64,000 nt of DNA from the NCBI GenBank assembly GCA_011037195.1, contig JAAEAF010000258.1, positions 62,001-126,000 on the forward strand, given 5' to 3'. Below are positions 22,081 through 33,500 of this stretch, in pieces. The stretch comes from Triatoma infestans. Taxonomy: Eukaryota > Arthropoda > Insecta > Hemiptera > Reduviidae. The notes below the pieces were generated by a model. That model had not been told where the DNA came from. It saw only the letters and a list, made by a program, of their open reading frames with translations, and ran no database searches. Numbering within the stretch: position 1 is the first letter of the stretch; every line of letters starts with the position of its first letter. Both the position numbers and the translations under genes were made by a program.

Positions 22081-23364
22081 GTTATCACAACAGACACTTC
22101 TTCGAAATTTGTGATATTAAATTTCAAATGTTATGCTGAACTGATTCAATATTATTGGCGCTCTCTTCTGGACTTCAATTAACTAATTCTACTACGTACC
22201 TGTTTGAGTAGGTACCACCTCTATATTTATTTGAGGAGAAACGAGTAAAATTTGAATTTTAATGGAAATTCATCACATATAAAAATGTTCTAACAAAAGA
22301 GAAAATCGTGTGAATGAGTATTTCACACCAGATTTACATGTTTAGGGTATCTCAATAAATGTGAAAACGCAATTTCGAATATGTAACCTGTTCGCCATGT
22401 TTTCTCTCACACAGAGCTAAGATGGCTCTTAGTTTTTAATGTTTACTTTATCTGTAACAAAGTTTTAGAGAAAACCGAAATCGGTATATTAGTACTATTA
22501 TCTGAGATCTGATCTAGGGGTTGAATTTCCTGCAATAACAAACAGTTAATGGATTTCCATAGAAGAAGAATTTCATTTAGTATTTGGTTCAACCTGAAAC
22601 ATTACAACATCTATTTAGCTGGGAAAAGGAAGGAATTTTCTGTGAAGTTTCAATAAATTACAACCACAGGAACTGAAATTAATTAAATTCCCTCCTCCTC
22701 CTCCTCCTTTCGACCGGATGTATTCACGCAAATATCTCACGAAATTTTCATAGAAATTCTCAAAAACCATAAACCGACACTTAAACCGATTTCCGATTAT
22801 TACCAAAGAGTAGACGTAGTCCACAAGTGAGGGAAACGTTTGGTGGCAATTTGTTGCCAAGCACCTCTTATTAATAATATGTCTTACATTTTGACAATTA
22901 AGATGAATTAAATTGGATAATATATAAATCAAAATTAAATTTCAACCCTATTCGGTTTCTTTTTAAGATTGGATGAATTTTGTAGGAAATAGTGAAGTAA
23001 AAGGTTAAATGGGGTAGATCAAACTATGGAGTAACATTTAAGATCCTTATTATTTATAAATTATATTGAATAACCTTTATTTTCCCGCAGATTTCACAGA
23101 ATGGTATGCCACTTTTACAGAAATAATCTTGAATTCTTTAATTTAGTGCAGCAAGAAATTCTAGCAATTTCCACTAGATGCCATAATTGTTTGCAGAGGA
23201 ATGCATCAAGTGTTGTGGAGTTTGGTGACTCTGGGTTAACCTTGCTAAGAACTTTCTTCACTTGCCTTCCAGTATGTCAATGGTGGGGTGAGTAGTCCAT
23301 TTGGTGCGGAATGCGTGGCATTTGTAGACGTACAGGAGGTGGAAATCGATCTACTAGGACACAT

Positions 23365-23397
<33 letters not shown>

Positions 23398-24345
23398 TGC
23401 ATACCTAGTTTTAACCAAAACAGTGATGGAGAAGAGTTTAAATTGGAAACTTGGCTTTTCCATCTTGCACGCAGCAATATGATGCTGTGTGGCACATCTC
23501 ATCAATAAATACTTCCTTTAAAATAACTATAGAAAATACGCCTACTGACTAAAAAAAACAACAAAAAAACTTGTTTATAAGATATTGAATTTGATTACTA
23601 AATTCTTTCCAAAGAACTTTTTGGTGACTCAAAAGATTATTTAAACCTGCCTATCAATTTATTATTCAAAATAATGCCTATCATTTTCGAAAACTCGTAT
23701 ATCATATTTGAGATAGTTGTCCGAATAATATTTAAGTAAACGATACATAAATATCATGATAATTGCGTAAAAAAAAAATTTAAAAAAGAACGTCCAAAAA
23801 ATGTAATTTTGAATAAATTTTAAAGTATTCACTTTGTGGTGACATTAAATTGAACAAAAGAAATATAAGAATGTGAGGCAAATCTGAAATCCCAAACTTT
23901 CTCTTTAATAGTCTTTGTACTTCTGGCTAGGGAGGATTTCCTCATTATTTAGACTAATTAGGAAAGTTTGATTTGGAATTAAATCCCCCAGTACCATTGG
24001 TAGACTGGGATCATGATGGCAGTGTATACTTATTTCAGGGAAATAAGTAACAAACTCACTATATTTCTAATTACCCAGATGCTTAAAGTTTTTTTTGGGG
24101 GGGGGCATAGGAGCTGCTTCTATTAATTACTAATAACTAACCAAACCGTTTAAGCATAATTTAGCGCAGTGATCCATAGCTTATTGCTTATAAAATAAAC
24201 AAAAAGAATATTTCCCTTCTCTCTACTGTTCAATAGTTTGACCTAGATATTGTATTCAAGCGTTTCAAAGACCACTCCTCCTTAAAGACATAGAAGAAAA
24301 TAAAAAAACAAATCATTCTACAATTTAATTGTAATTTGTATTAAA
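22081..24345. other. No gene recognised; simple repeats
   Basis: It holds a (CCT)n run at about 22690-22707 and a (CA)n microsatellite at about 23370-23397. Short open frames around 23101-23510 merely run through the CA repeat in several registers and are not credible proteins. A G-run lies near 24100. Confidence 0.45.
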
Positions 24346-24924
24346 TTATTTATATTCATTAACTATAATTCGACCTGAATGGCTGTACTAGTGCGAAGTT
24401 TGGGATTCTACGAAACCTTCCACCCTATACAGAATACAGCCTTCCAATCCAATTATTTATATCCACTAACTATAATTCGACCTGAATGGCTGTACGAGTG
24501 CGAAGTTTGGGATTCTACGAAACCTTCCACCCTATACAGAATACAGCCTTTCCAATCTATACTTCTACGTCACATAACTGAAGCACCCTATTACGTATCA
24601 AACCTTACAACTCACACAGATCTCAGTATACTATTCGTGATAGACACAATCACAACCAAATACAAAAAATTTCACGAAAGACTATCACAACATAACAGCT
24701 CTCTCATCTCCAATTTAAGCTTGCCACAGAATACAACAATGAGACTGAAAAGGAAGTGGCCTACGGATAATCTTCGCAACTAAACGCTCTAACAATGCCA
24801 CTTACCTGGTTTCTCCACTCAAGTTCTTCAAGCCAAGCGTATTGCAGTGAGCAGTAGCAATTATTGTTATCTGATTTAACAGAGTATGCTTATACAATAA
24901 AGAAACTAAAAAAAAAAAAAAAAA
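24346..24924 (+). pseudogene. Jockey-type LINE 3' end with internal tandem duplication and poly(A)
   Basis: The frame ending at 24783 encodes the typical Jockey ORF2 C-terminus: RPEWLYECEVWDSTKPS, YRIQPFQSILLRHI, EAPYYVSNLTTHTDLSI, KYKKFHERLSQHNSSLI, then RLKRKWPTDNL. About 110 bp of 3' UTR follow, then AATAAA at 24896-24901 and an A-run to 24924, so the 3' end is intact. The 5' end is truncated, and its first 107 bp are duplicated in tandem (24346-24450 and 24453-24558), the second copy being in frame with the rest. Confidence 0.82.
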
Positions 24925-24944
24925 TATATTCACTAATAAAAAAA

Positions 24945-25636
24945 TCTGGTGTGATATATTCACACAACTTTCTCTTACTCCAGTTTTCAAAATTGTGATT
25001 GCCAAATTTTATAGTTAGTATATCAAATTTAATGAAATTCGTCGGTATTTTTATGAAGAAAATCGCAAAAATTGAAAAATACTTCGTAATAAAAACGCAC
25101 TTCCGGTCAACCGATTTTTTCAAACTCGAAATTTCAACAATATATTTAATTCTAATTAATATTATTTAAATGATAGAATTGTATAATGAACTGAAATAGC
25201 ACATTAGAGAAAACAGTAACCCCACCGCTCCCCTAAAAGTACCTTTAAATGGACTTTCCTTGAGAAATGTTTCAAATAAAAGTTGTAGCTCATTGTATGT
25301 GTAGTTGATGCTCCAAGTTTCATGAAAATCGTTGGAGCCATTTTTGAGAAAATCATAAAAAAGAGTAGTAAAGTGTACTTCCGGTTGAGGAATTTTGGAC
25401 AGGTAACCTACTGTCGGATCCCATTGTGATACGTAAACGGAACATCAAGTTTGAACTTTCTACGGTTTTTCGTTTTTGAGCTATGCTGTTCACATACACA
25501 CATACACAGACCATTTTCTAAAAACCACTTTTATGGACCCAGGGGACCTTAAAACGGATATTTCCGGTGAAATCTCGGTATCAGAAATTTGACACGATCA
25601 CAATACTTCCTCTTACTAAGAAAGTAAGAGAAAGTA
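24945..25636 (+). mobile_element. Dispersed hairpin-ended element, complete copy B (HINE-like)
   Basis: It starts TCTGGTGTGA, with the subterminal block ACTTTCTCTTACTCC at about 24968. It ends in a hairpin whose arms are CTTCCTCTTACT and AGTAAGAGAAAGT, the latter the inverse of the 5' block. Inside are two CACTTCCGGT blocks, a GAGAAATGTTTCAAATAAAA block and a short CA-rich tract at about 25493-25510. It is non-coding. It sits directly behind the poly(A) of the Jockey LINE. Confidence 0.7.
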
Positions 25637-26258
25637 AAAAGTTATCATTTAGGAAAGACTAGGTCACTGATTTTTTTAGTTATTTAAGATTGTTTAAAAC
25701 AAATGAAGTAATTGCTAACTGCTCTGTTCGGGATATCTGATATGAAGATGGATATTAGAAGAATTCCGGAAAATCGTGCTTTCTTACTTCACTAAGATAG
25801 AAAAAGATGCGTTATTACGTTTAATATCAATCCAAGAAACTTCTTTTCATTCAGTTTTCTAATATAACTCTATAGCCAATATCTAATGTTAAAACAACTA
25901 ACTAATTTTCAGATTCTTAAAGTGATACGTCAATTTTTTCTAGAAGTGTTTTAAGCGATCACATTCTTCGCCGAAATTAGTTGGAGAGGGAACTAATATA
26001 TTAATTAAAGTAAAATAACTTGAAAGATTTAATTAAGGAAATGGGACAAGAAGAAGTAGGAAAGATGTCTAAAAAAATTTAATGAATTGCTTATTGGGAA
26101 ATTTCAGGTTTGTCATTTTTGAAAACTTGAGGATTCGTATTGTCAACAACGAAATATATTTAAATAATCTAATGAGTAAAGGTGGATATTGTAAATCTTC
26201 GTATTGGCAAGTTTCAGACATTTCATAGAAAATTTAAATGGTTTACATAAAAGATAGG

Positions 26259-26323
26259 TCCGCTTTACAGCAAATTCATCATAATAGTTCCGGCGTAGTA
26301 AAGCGGTTTTCTATTCCATACAA
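26259..26323 (+). repeat. 65-bp hairpin repeat, copy 1
   Basis: The unit begins TCCGCTTTAC and contains GTAAAGCGG about 35 bp later, forming a stem of about nine pairs, then continues TTTTCTATTCCATACAA. An almost identical copy in the same orientation lies 551 bp downstream. Confidence 0.65.
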
Positions 26324-26809
26324 ATATGAGTTTTTCATAATTTTAAAAGCAATGAAATTACGTTAATGTAACGTATTTTCATCCAATTATTCTAAAAGTT
26401 ATAGAGAATATTAAAATGAATCAAATATTTATATTATGATAAATTATTACAAAAAAAATGAAGCAAGAAATTTATAAATTAAGCAATTATTATTTATAAT
26501 CATTATAATAAATAAAGTTAGGAAAGTATAAGACTTTGTTATAACAGGCATAGTTTTATATAAGTAGTAGAGTTTTGAATTCCTGGAGAAGTTGATGAAA
26601 AAATATCTTGTAAGTTTTGACAGAAGCATTCCCCGTGCAGAGATAATCCAGGAAAGCTAATTCCATGGTTGGACCAAGTTTTAATAAACTCCCTCAACAC
26701 CTTTATCTGGTAATAGGATGAACACAGCAGGCAAGGTAGAAGTATAGGAAGTGAGACGTATAACTAAGTTTGTCTTACAACCTTCTACTCTAGTACAATG
26801 CGATTCATT

Positions 26810-26874
26810 TCCGCTTTACCGCAAATTCATCATAATTGTTCCGGCGTAGTAAAGCGGTTTTCTATTCCATACAA
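26810..26874 (+). repeat. 65-bp hairpin repeat, copy 2
   Basis: Second copy of the CCGCTTTAC...GTAAAGCGG hairpin with the same 3' extension TTTTCTATTCCATACAA. It differs from copy 1 at only about three positions. Confidence 0.65.
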
Positions 26875-27706
26875 TCTACATAACTTTTCTTGTAAATATA
26901 TTCTTAGAAATAAGAGATTTAATTCCATTTAAAGTCACACTTCTATCGTAAAACAAAGGACCTTTGTAGGAATGATATTGGCTGGTCCTTCTAAATTAAA
27001 TGAATTCTTTTAAAACACAGTCTGTGAAAAATGGAATTTTTCAAGAAACTGAACCACTTCTTGCGTACAAACTTTTTGAGGACTGATGGAGGTAATTTAA
27101 ATTGCTATTAGATTGGGATTAGCATGAAGATGCATTGGTAATGAAGTTACCAGGTGCCAGCAGATTGTGGCGAATATTTATGCACGGTGAAGCAACGAGT
27201 CAGCTTCGATATCCTTCCGCTCTTGAAAAGTGCTCAGAGCTGTGTTCATAGCTCATCTACGGAGTTCCTTATTACTATGTGTTAGTTCCTACCCGCTGTA
27301 CATTATCAGTTCAACATTCGATTTTCATTTTCTAAATTCTAATTGAGATAACTCTATCACTAATAGAAATAATCACATCAATCAATGATATAAGTTCGTC
27401 AGAGCCAACAATTAAATTCATACTGGACAATACCGTATTGTATTACAAGTGAAAATGAATTCAAGTTCTAGGACGGATAAAATACCAGACTCCAAATTAT
27501 ATGCGACCTTTGGAAACCAATTTATATATCCATTATTTCTGCATCCACTAAAATTATATTTTGAAATATATATTTTTAGATATCAAACACTTCCATCCAA
27601 CATAATATTATGTCCACATATTTTTAAGGAAGTGTTAATTATTAATATGACTTTGAGTGTTTTGTTCTGCTTTTAACATTTCTTTCTCTGATTTAATAAA
27701 TTTTCT

Positions 27707-28262
27707 TTTTTTTTTTCTTTTTTAATTTATTGTAATACAGTACCAACACAAAATGTGTTTTGCCTGTCATGCTGTTGTCTGTATGATAATGTACTGACGT
27801 GTAGAACGTGTGCAGGAACCCATCCAATGATGGCCCTGTTGGAGTGATTTGTTTATGGAGTGAATAAATGAAATGTGAAGTGAAATGAATGTATGGGTGT
27901 GAATGTAATTATGCTAGTTCATAATGTTGTTCAGTGAGGTCTGTCAGTTAGTATGAAGTTTGTCTACAGTGGATGTAACAAGTCCTGTGGCCATCTCCCT
28001 TTTAGTCTTCTTCCTGGAACTAGAGTTTTTGTAAATTGTTGATGAGAAGATTTGTATGACTGTTCAGTTTGACATGATACTTAGTGTACAGTCGATGTGC
28101 TGCTTGTTGTACTGTTTCAGTGTTTGTGTCTTTATGTATTGTTTCGTTTGTAACATAGAAAGGAGATGAAAGTATAGTCCGCAGTGTGCGAGATTGGAAT
28201 GTCTGAATTTTTTTCAAATGTGTCTGTTCAGCCGCTCCCCAAAGCTGAAGTCCGTATGTTTA
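27707..28262 (-). pseudogene. Jockey-type LINE 3' end
   Basis: On the minus strand TYGLQLWGAAEQTH leads into KKIQTFQSRTLRTILSSPF and YVTNETIHKDTN (28020-28217 and just upstream), the conserved C-terminus of Jockey ORF2. A long 3' UTR ends in AATAAATT and an A-rich tail at about 27707-27735 (T-rich on the plus strand). It probably belongs to the same insertion as the minus-strand RT pieces at 35956-36173 and 37388-37600, now separated by the BEL element. Confidence 0.72.
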
Positions 28263-28358
28263 ATAAAAAAACAGGAAATAAAATAAAACAATAAAAGAAA
28301 ATTAAAAGGGTGAGAGGGGGGCGCCTTTCGTAGGCTTTCCAGTCCCTCTGGTAGGCTC

Positions 28359-29175
28359 TGTTTGGTATAAAAAGACAGGTATGATATATTTAATAATTAA
28401 TACCTCTGCTAGGCTCTGTTAGAGTGATTACCAGGGGGTATAATAAAATGAATAATAAATGAAATGTTTGATAATATCAAGTTACGGAAAATATTGAGTG
28501 GACTGTATAAAAGATTGAGCCATATGGGCTCAGATAACATGAACAAATTAATATTTAACAAATACAAAATGAGAAGCAAAAAATAGTTATTAAATTCACC
28601 AAGCCAAAAGGAGTGGCGCTTACCTCCAAACGCAGACACCTTAAAATTAGTGTGGTTCGACTGACCTTCAGCCCATATGGGGAATGGAAGGAAAATAGGA
28701 GACAGGAAAAGGTAAACAAAAGGGAACCATATGCCTGTAATTCCAGCGTCGTTGTCCACACAGTACGGCTGATGAAAGTAGATGACAATTCAAACGGGTT
28801 CCAGGAAAGCTGTACGGTCGGAGAAGCAGCGGAAGTAGAGACCACGTGCTTGCCGTTCACTCTTACAGGCTTGGAGAATCCGTAGGCACTCACCCGACAA
28901 GAAATCGACTATCACGATTAACGCTGAGGAAAACCAGATGTGGCAAACATGGGTTTTCCACCAAACGGAAAAGCGGAAATGCAAATTAAGTAGGCAAATA
29001 TTCGCACTGCACTATGTTACTTGTCTGGATGTTACTTTGTGACTCAGCTAGTGAGGGCGATAAAGGGTCTACCCCCACTCTCTAATTAGGACACAGCCTA
29101 TAGGTTATCAGTTTATATATATATAGAATATTAATTTTTAGGGCGGCAAATTTAAATTAAGATAAATACCGAACA
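28359..29175 (-). repeat. BEL/Pao 3' LTR (817 bp)
   Basis: It is bounded by the inverted ends TGTTTGGTAT and ATACCGAACA. A polypurine tract ACGGGGGGTG (29176-29185 read on the minus strand) directly abuts its 5' end, marking it as the 3' LTR. It matches 35139-35955 base for base except for scattered substitutions. The open frames inside it (28409-28984) are not genes. Confidence 0.9.
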
Positions 29176-29298
29176 CACCCCCCGTTGAACTTGTTCAACC
29201 TTTAATTAGATAAAGTAATAAATATGTTTAGTAATCCAGTCCCTACGATATGCAAATTTTAAAAATGGTGACTGGACTAAGTAAATGTAAAAGTGGGG

Positions 29299-30594
29299 TT
29301 AGTTGGCAGTAGGCAAACAATAAAGTTTGCTTGCCGCACGCAGAAAAGTACCAGATAGGGTACGAACTTCAGCCTTACGAACAACGCCGTCCGGAGCTGA
29401 ATAAACCTTAATAATTTGGCCAAGAGGCCACTGGCGAGGAGGACAGTTCGGTTCTTCGACCACTACCACGTCGTCTACCTTTAAATTAGAGCCAGGGTGA
29501 AACCATTTGGCACGAGATTGAAGGGTAGCAAGGTACTCCATTCGCCATTGCTTCCAAAAGCGTTGAGTTAAGGCTTGGATCAACTTATAATGTTGCAGGG
29601 AGCCATCATTAGGTTCAGCGAAGTCCTGTTCCGGAGGCGCAGTAATGGCACGCCCAATAATAAAGTGTCCCGGAGTGAGAGGTTGAAGCTCACCCGGTGA
29701 AGAGGGCATCACCGCCAAAGGGCGAGAATTAAGAATCCCTTCTATTTGTGTTGCAAGCGAAGTAAATTGGAATAGGGTAAGAATATTAACCCCAATGACT
29801 CGCCTAAGATGAAATTTGGTGGATCTAACCGCACGTTCCCATAAACCACCCATAGATGGGGCAGCCGGAGGCAGAAAGGAAAACTCAATTTTATTTTCCA
29901 CCGCAAAATTCTGAACAATTTTATTGTTCAAAGGATCCTTAAGAATGAGGTTAAATTCGCGCTGTAGCACACGTTCTGCCCCTTTAAAATTGGTACCACA
30001 ATCTGAAAATATCTGTTTGGGGCATCCACGACGACTAATAAAGCGTCTCAGCACATCCAAAAAGGAATCAGTGGACAAATCTAGGGCAACCTCTAGATGA
30101 ACCGCCTTTACGGCGAAGCAAACAAATATGCATAAGTATATTTTAATTAAGGGGGCCTTGCGTAAAGAATAAGGCTTCACAATAAAAGGTCCACAGTAAT
30201 CAATTCCAGTGTGATAGAACACTGGGGCAGGATTTACACGTTCTGGTGGTAAATCGGCCATTAACGGTGGAGTATTGCGGGGATTTACCCTGAAACATTC
30301 CACACAATTAAAAATCATAGTACGTATTACTTGGCGCGCAGCCAGAATCCAGTACGTAAGAGATAGCTGGAATTGAACCTGAGAGGGTCCAGCATGGCCT
30401 AGCCTTATATGGGTATGACGAATTAACAAATCGATTAAATAATGTTTCTTAGGCAAAATTATGGGATGCTGACCTTCATAATTCAGGGCGTTGGTCAACC
30501 GACCTCTGACGCGCATTAAACCAAAATCGTCTATGTAGGGAACTAGCCGTTGAATGGCAGTTCGCGCAGGTTTATTCCGTTTAACGGCAAGCAA
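29299..30594 (-). CDS. BEL/Pao integrase region of pol
   Basis: A 431-residue frame. It begins with a BEL-type pre-integrase segment (GLMRVRGRL at 25-33), a zinc-binding HHCC region (H60/H67 area, CVEC at 97-100), then the rve core with the catalytic triad D132 (GIDYCGPF), D198 (FSDCGTN) and E253 (GLWERAV), and a C-terminal DUF5641-like domain (FWKQWRMEYL, VDDVVVVEEPNCPPRQWPLG). It integrates the cDNA. It overlaps the upstream gag-pol frame by 14 bp in a different register, at a CCCC run near 30600. Whether this is a single-base mutation or a recoding site cannot be decided here. The catalytic residues are all present. Confidence 0.88.
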   Translation of the reverse strand: MLAVKRNKPARTAIQRLVPYIDDFGLMRVRGRLTNALNYEGQHPIILPKKHYLIDLLIRHTHIRLGHAGPSQVQFQLSLTYWILAARQVIRTMIFNCVECFRVNPRNTPPLMADLPPERVNPAPVFYHTGIDYCGPFIVKPYSLRKAPLIKIYLCIFVCFAVKAVHLEVALDLSTDSFLDVLRRFISRRGCPKQIFSDCGTNFKGAERVLQREFNLILKDPLNNKIVQNFAVENKIEFSFLPPAAPSMGGLWERAVRSTKFHLRRVIGVNILTLFQFTSLATQIEGILNSRPLAVMPSSPGELQPLTPGHFIIGRAITAPPEQDFAEPNDGSLQHYKLIQALTQRFWKQWRMEYLATLQSRAKWFHPGSNLKVDDVVVVEEPNCPPRQWPLGQIIKVYSAPDGVVRKAEVRTLSGTFLRAASKLYCLPTAN

Positions 30595-33500
30595 ATCTTC
30601 GGGGAGTCCGCTTGAACTGTATGTAGCGCATAAGATAATTATGGGCCAATCTGCGGCATTCTAAGGGAGTCAAATTATTGCCCTTGAGCCTAGACGGAAA
30701 CCATTTGATCATGAGCGTTACAATACGCAGACATTTGTCCCAAGAAGAAACTGATGAAAATAACTGAGCGTCACACTGAGTGACTGCCAAAGAGCAGGGA
30801 GCTACCGGTTTTAATTCTAACAACTGGTCATCCACAATGGCAGGAGGTGGCATGGAAGGCCAAAATTCCTCACACTCGTACAACCAGGGAGGTCCTGTCC
30901 ACCACATCGGAGATGAAATTAACTCATTAGGGTAACAACCTCTCGACGCAAGGTCAGCTGGATTGACATCGCCGGGGATATGTGACCACTTGGCACCTTC
31001 TGTTAATTCAGAAATCTGGGCCACCCGGTTAGCTACAAAGGTTTTAAGTAAGTAGGAGGGAGTTTTAATCCACTCCAGGACAATAGCAGAATCTGTCCAT
31101 AGAAATATTTTGTCAATGGACACATGACGGCTTAACAGCTCCCGGAAATGGTGAGCTAGTTTAGCCAAAAGATGAGCGCCTGAAAGTTCAAGGCGCGGCA
31201 CAGTCATCGTCTTTAGAGGGGCTACCTTAGTTTTGGCAGTCAAAAGCGTGCAACAGACGCCTTGTTGAGAAGCTGACCGAATATATAAGACGGCAGCATA
31301 TCCAAGTTGGGAGGCGTCAGCAAACCCGTGTAACTGTATGGGTGGCGACGCAGAACCCAAAGGACGAGCAATTTTTATTTCCGCCAAACTAGTTGACAAC
31401 ATGGTTACAAAGCCTTTCCAGGGTTGAGACAGGTCATCAGATAATGGAGTATCCCAGTCTAAATGATTGCGCCAAAGCGTTTGTAGAAAGCATTTCGCTT
31501 TGAATATTACTGGAGCAATCCAGCCACAGGGGTCATATAACTTTGCAGTTTGAGCCATGACTGAACGTTTAGTCAGCGGGGCATCCTCAGCGAAGACCAT
31601 TTCTGCGGCACGGAATTCAAAAACTTCAGGGTTCGGCTTCCAGACCAGACCTAAAACAGACTGAGGTTCAGTAAGCTGAGTGGCAACTTCATTAAAACAA
31701 GTAGCCTTCCACAAATGGGGGTGATTGCTGGCCCATTTGTCCAGCACAAATCCTCCTTTGGCCAACAGGGCAAAAATTTCATTTTGCAATTCCTGGGCCT
31801 CTTCAAGTGTATGGGCACCTGCAGCCAAGTCATCAACGAAAAAATTCTCAAGCACTAACTTAGAAGCTCGAGGGAACGCCTCGGCTTCATCACAAGCTAA
31901 TTGTTGTAAACTACGGATGGCCAAATAAGGGGCACACCTAAGTCCGTAGGTTACGGTTTTCAAAGCATAAGTCTGGATAGGTTCAAGTATATCGGAACGC
32001 CATAAAATACATTGGTAAGCACAATCGGCTTCCCTGACTAAAATTTGCCTAAACATTTGCTTTATATCGGCAACAAATACAAAGCTGTAAATTCTAAAGA
32101 GAGTTAGAATATTGCTAATTAACGCCTGAAGCTTGGGTCCTGTCATAAGAACATCATTCAGAGAGTAGCCACTAGATGTTTTGCAGCTGGCATCAAAAAC
32201 TACTCTGATTTTGGACCTATCGCCATGGCTTTTAAATATTCCATGATGAGGAATATAATATTTAGGAAAAGTGGCAGTCGTTACAGGGGCCATATGGCCT
32301 TGGATTAAGTAATCACGCATAAATTCCATGTAACGGGCCTTAAACTCTGGGTATTTGACAAATTTGCGCTCCAAAGCTTGAAAACGCGAGAGCGCTTGTG
32401 AATACGAATCTCCCAAAGAAGACGATTGCTCCTGTCGTAAAGGGAGACTAACTTCATATCGTCCAGAGGGCAGACGTTTGGTTGTCCGCAAGAAAAATTC
32501 CTCACAGCGCTGGTCTTCAGGGGATAAAGCAGCCGGAGCGGGAGGGGGTTCTTCCACTTCCCAGAAACGGCGCAGGGTCCTGGCAAGATCGTCTTCCGCA
32601 GCAGAAGACACCAAAGACTGAGGAGGAACATGCTGATTAAAATTGCACGCATTGCCATTTAAAGCAATTGGTGCTGCACCCATTAGCACATAACCAAAGC
32701 GCGTAAAGACGGCTTGAGGAAGGCCATCACCCAGGTGACGAACTGGGCCCACAAAAGAGGAAGCAGTCAAGTCCGCACCTAACAACGCATCTACTTTGGA
32801 CGGGACTCCAAAGGTGGGATCAGCGAGTACCAAGCCTTCTGTAGCTCTGGTAACTTGATTAGCGATGCCAACGCAGGGAGTCACACGACTAATTCGGGGC
32901 AATACACGAAAGCAATGTGACTGGGAAATCAATTCACCACTCAAGGTACCCACTGCAAGGTGGCACGACGTAGTCGAAGGAACGGAAGTAGTACCTACAC
33001 CACTCACTACGAAGGGGTCGTGAACTAAGTTAACCTTAAGCTTGTTTGCACAGCTTTCAGAAATAAAAGAAACTTGAGAAGCACTATCCAAAATGGCTCT
33101 AACCACCACATAATTATTTGGACTCACTTGAAGTCTGACTAAACTCGTAGCCAACAATATACTACTAGGCATGGAAGAATTAGTAGAGACGCAGGTAGTG
33201 GCCGAAGAAGGGACCGCAGTTGGTAATCCTTCCTCATTATTATGAGGTGCAGAGGGCATAGGAAGTGCATTGGCGCTCACAGATTTGCTCTCAAAATGGA
33301 GTAGCGAATGGTGGCGCCTAGATTTACATTTGGCGCAGGCCTGTAAATCAGCACAAGCGCCTTGGTGTTTCTTATTCAAACACACAGCACATAATGTGTG
33401 CCATTTAATTAATGTGTAACGCTCAGAGGGTGTCAACCTAAGGAGAGTTGAACACTGCACAATGGGGTGCAAACCTCCACAAAGCGAACACTTTAATTGA

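Larger units (their letters stand above)
25637..27706. other. AT-rich, no gene recognised
   Basis: Apart from the two hairpin repeats listed separately there are only short open frames (for example 26447-26629 minus and 27449-27676 plus) with no family pattern. Confidence 0.45.

Noticed and set aside
22690..22707. (CCT)n run read as a Gly stretch in a minus-strand frame
   Set aside because: Simple repeat; the frame has no other protein-like feature.
23101..23508. Overlapping open frames on both strands around 23.1-23.5 kb
   Set aside because: They are generated by reading through a CA/GT microsatellite in several registers, and none has a family pattern.
28409..28984. Open frames of 64-116 codons on both strands, repeated at 35189-35764
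   Set aside because: They lie wholly within the two BEL LTRs; the repetition is explained by LTR identity.
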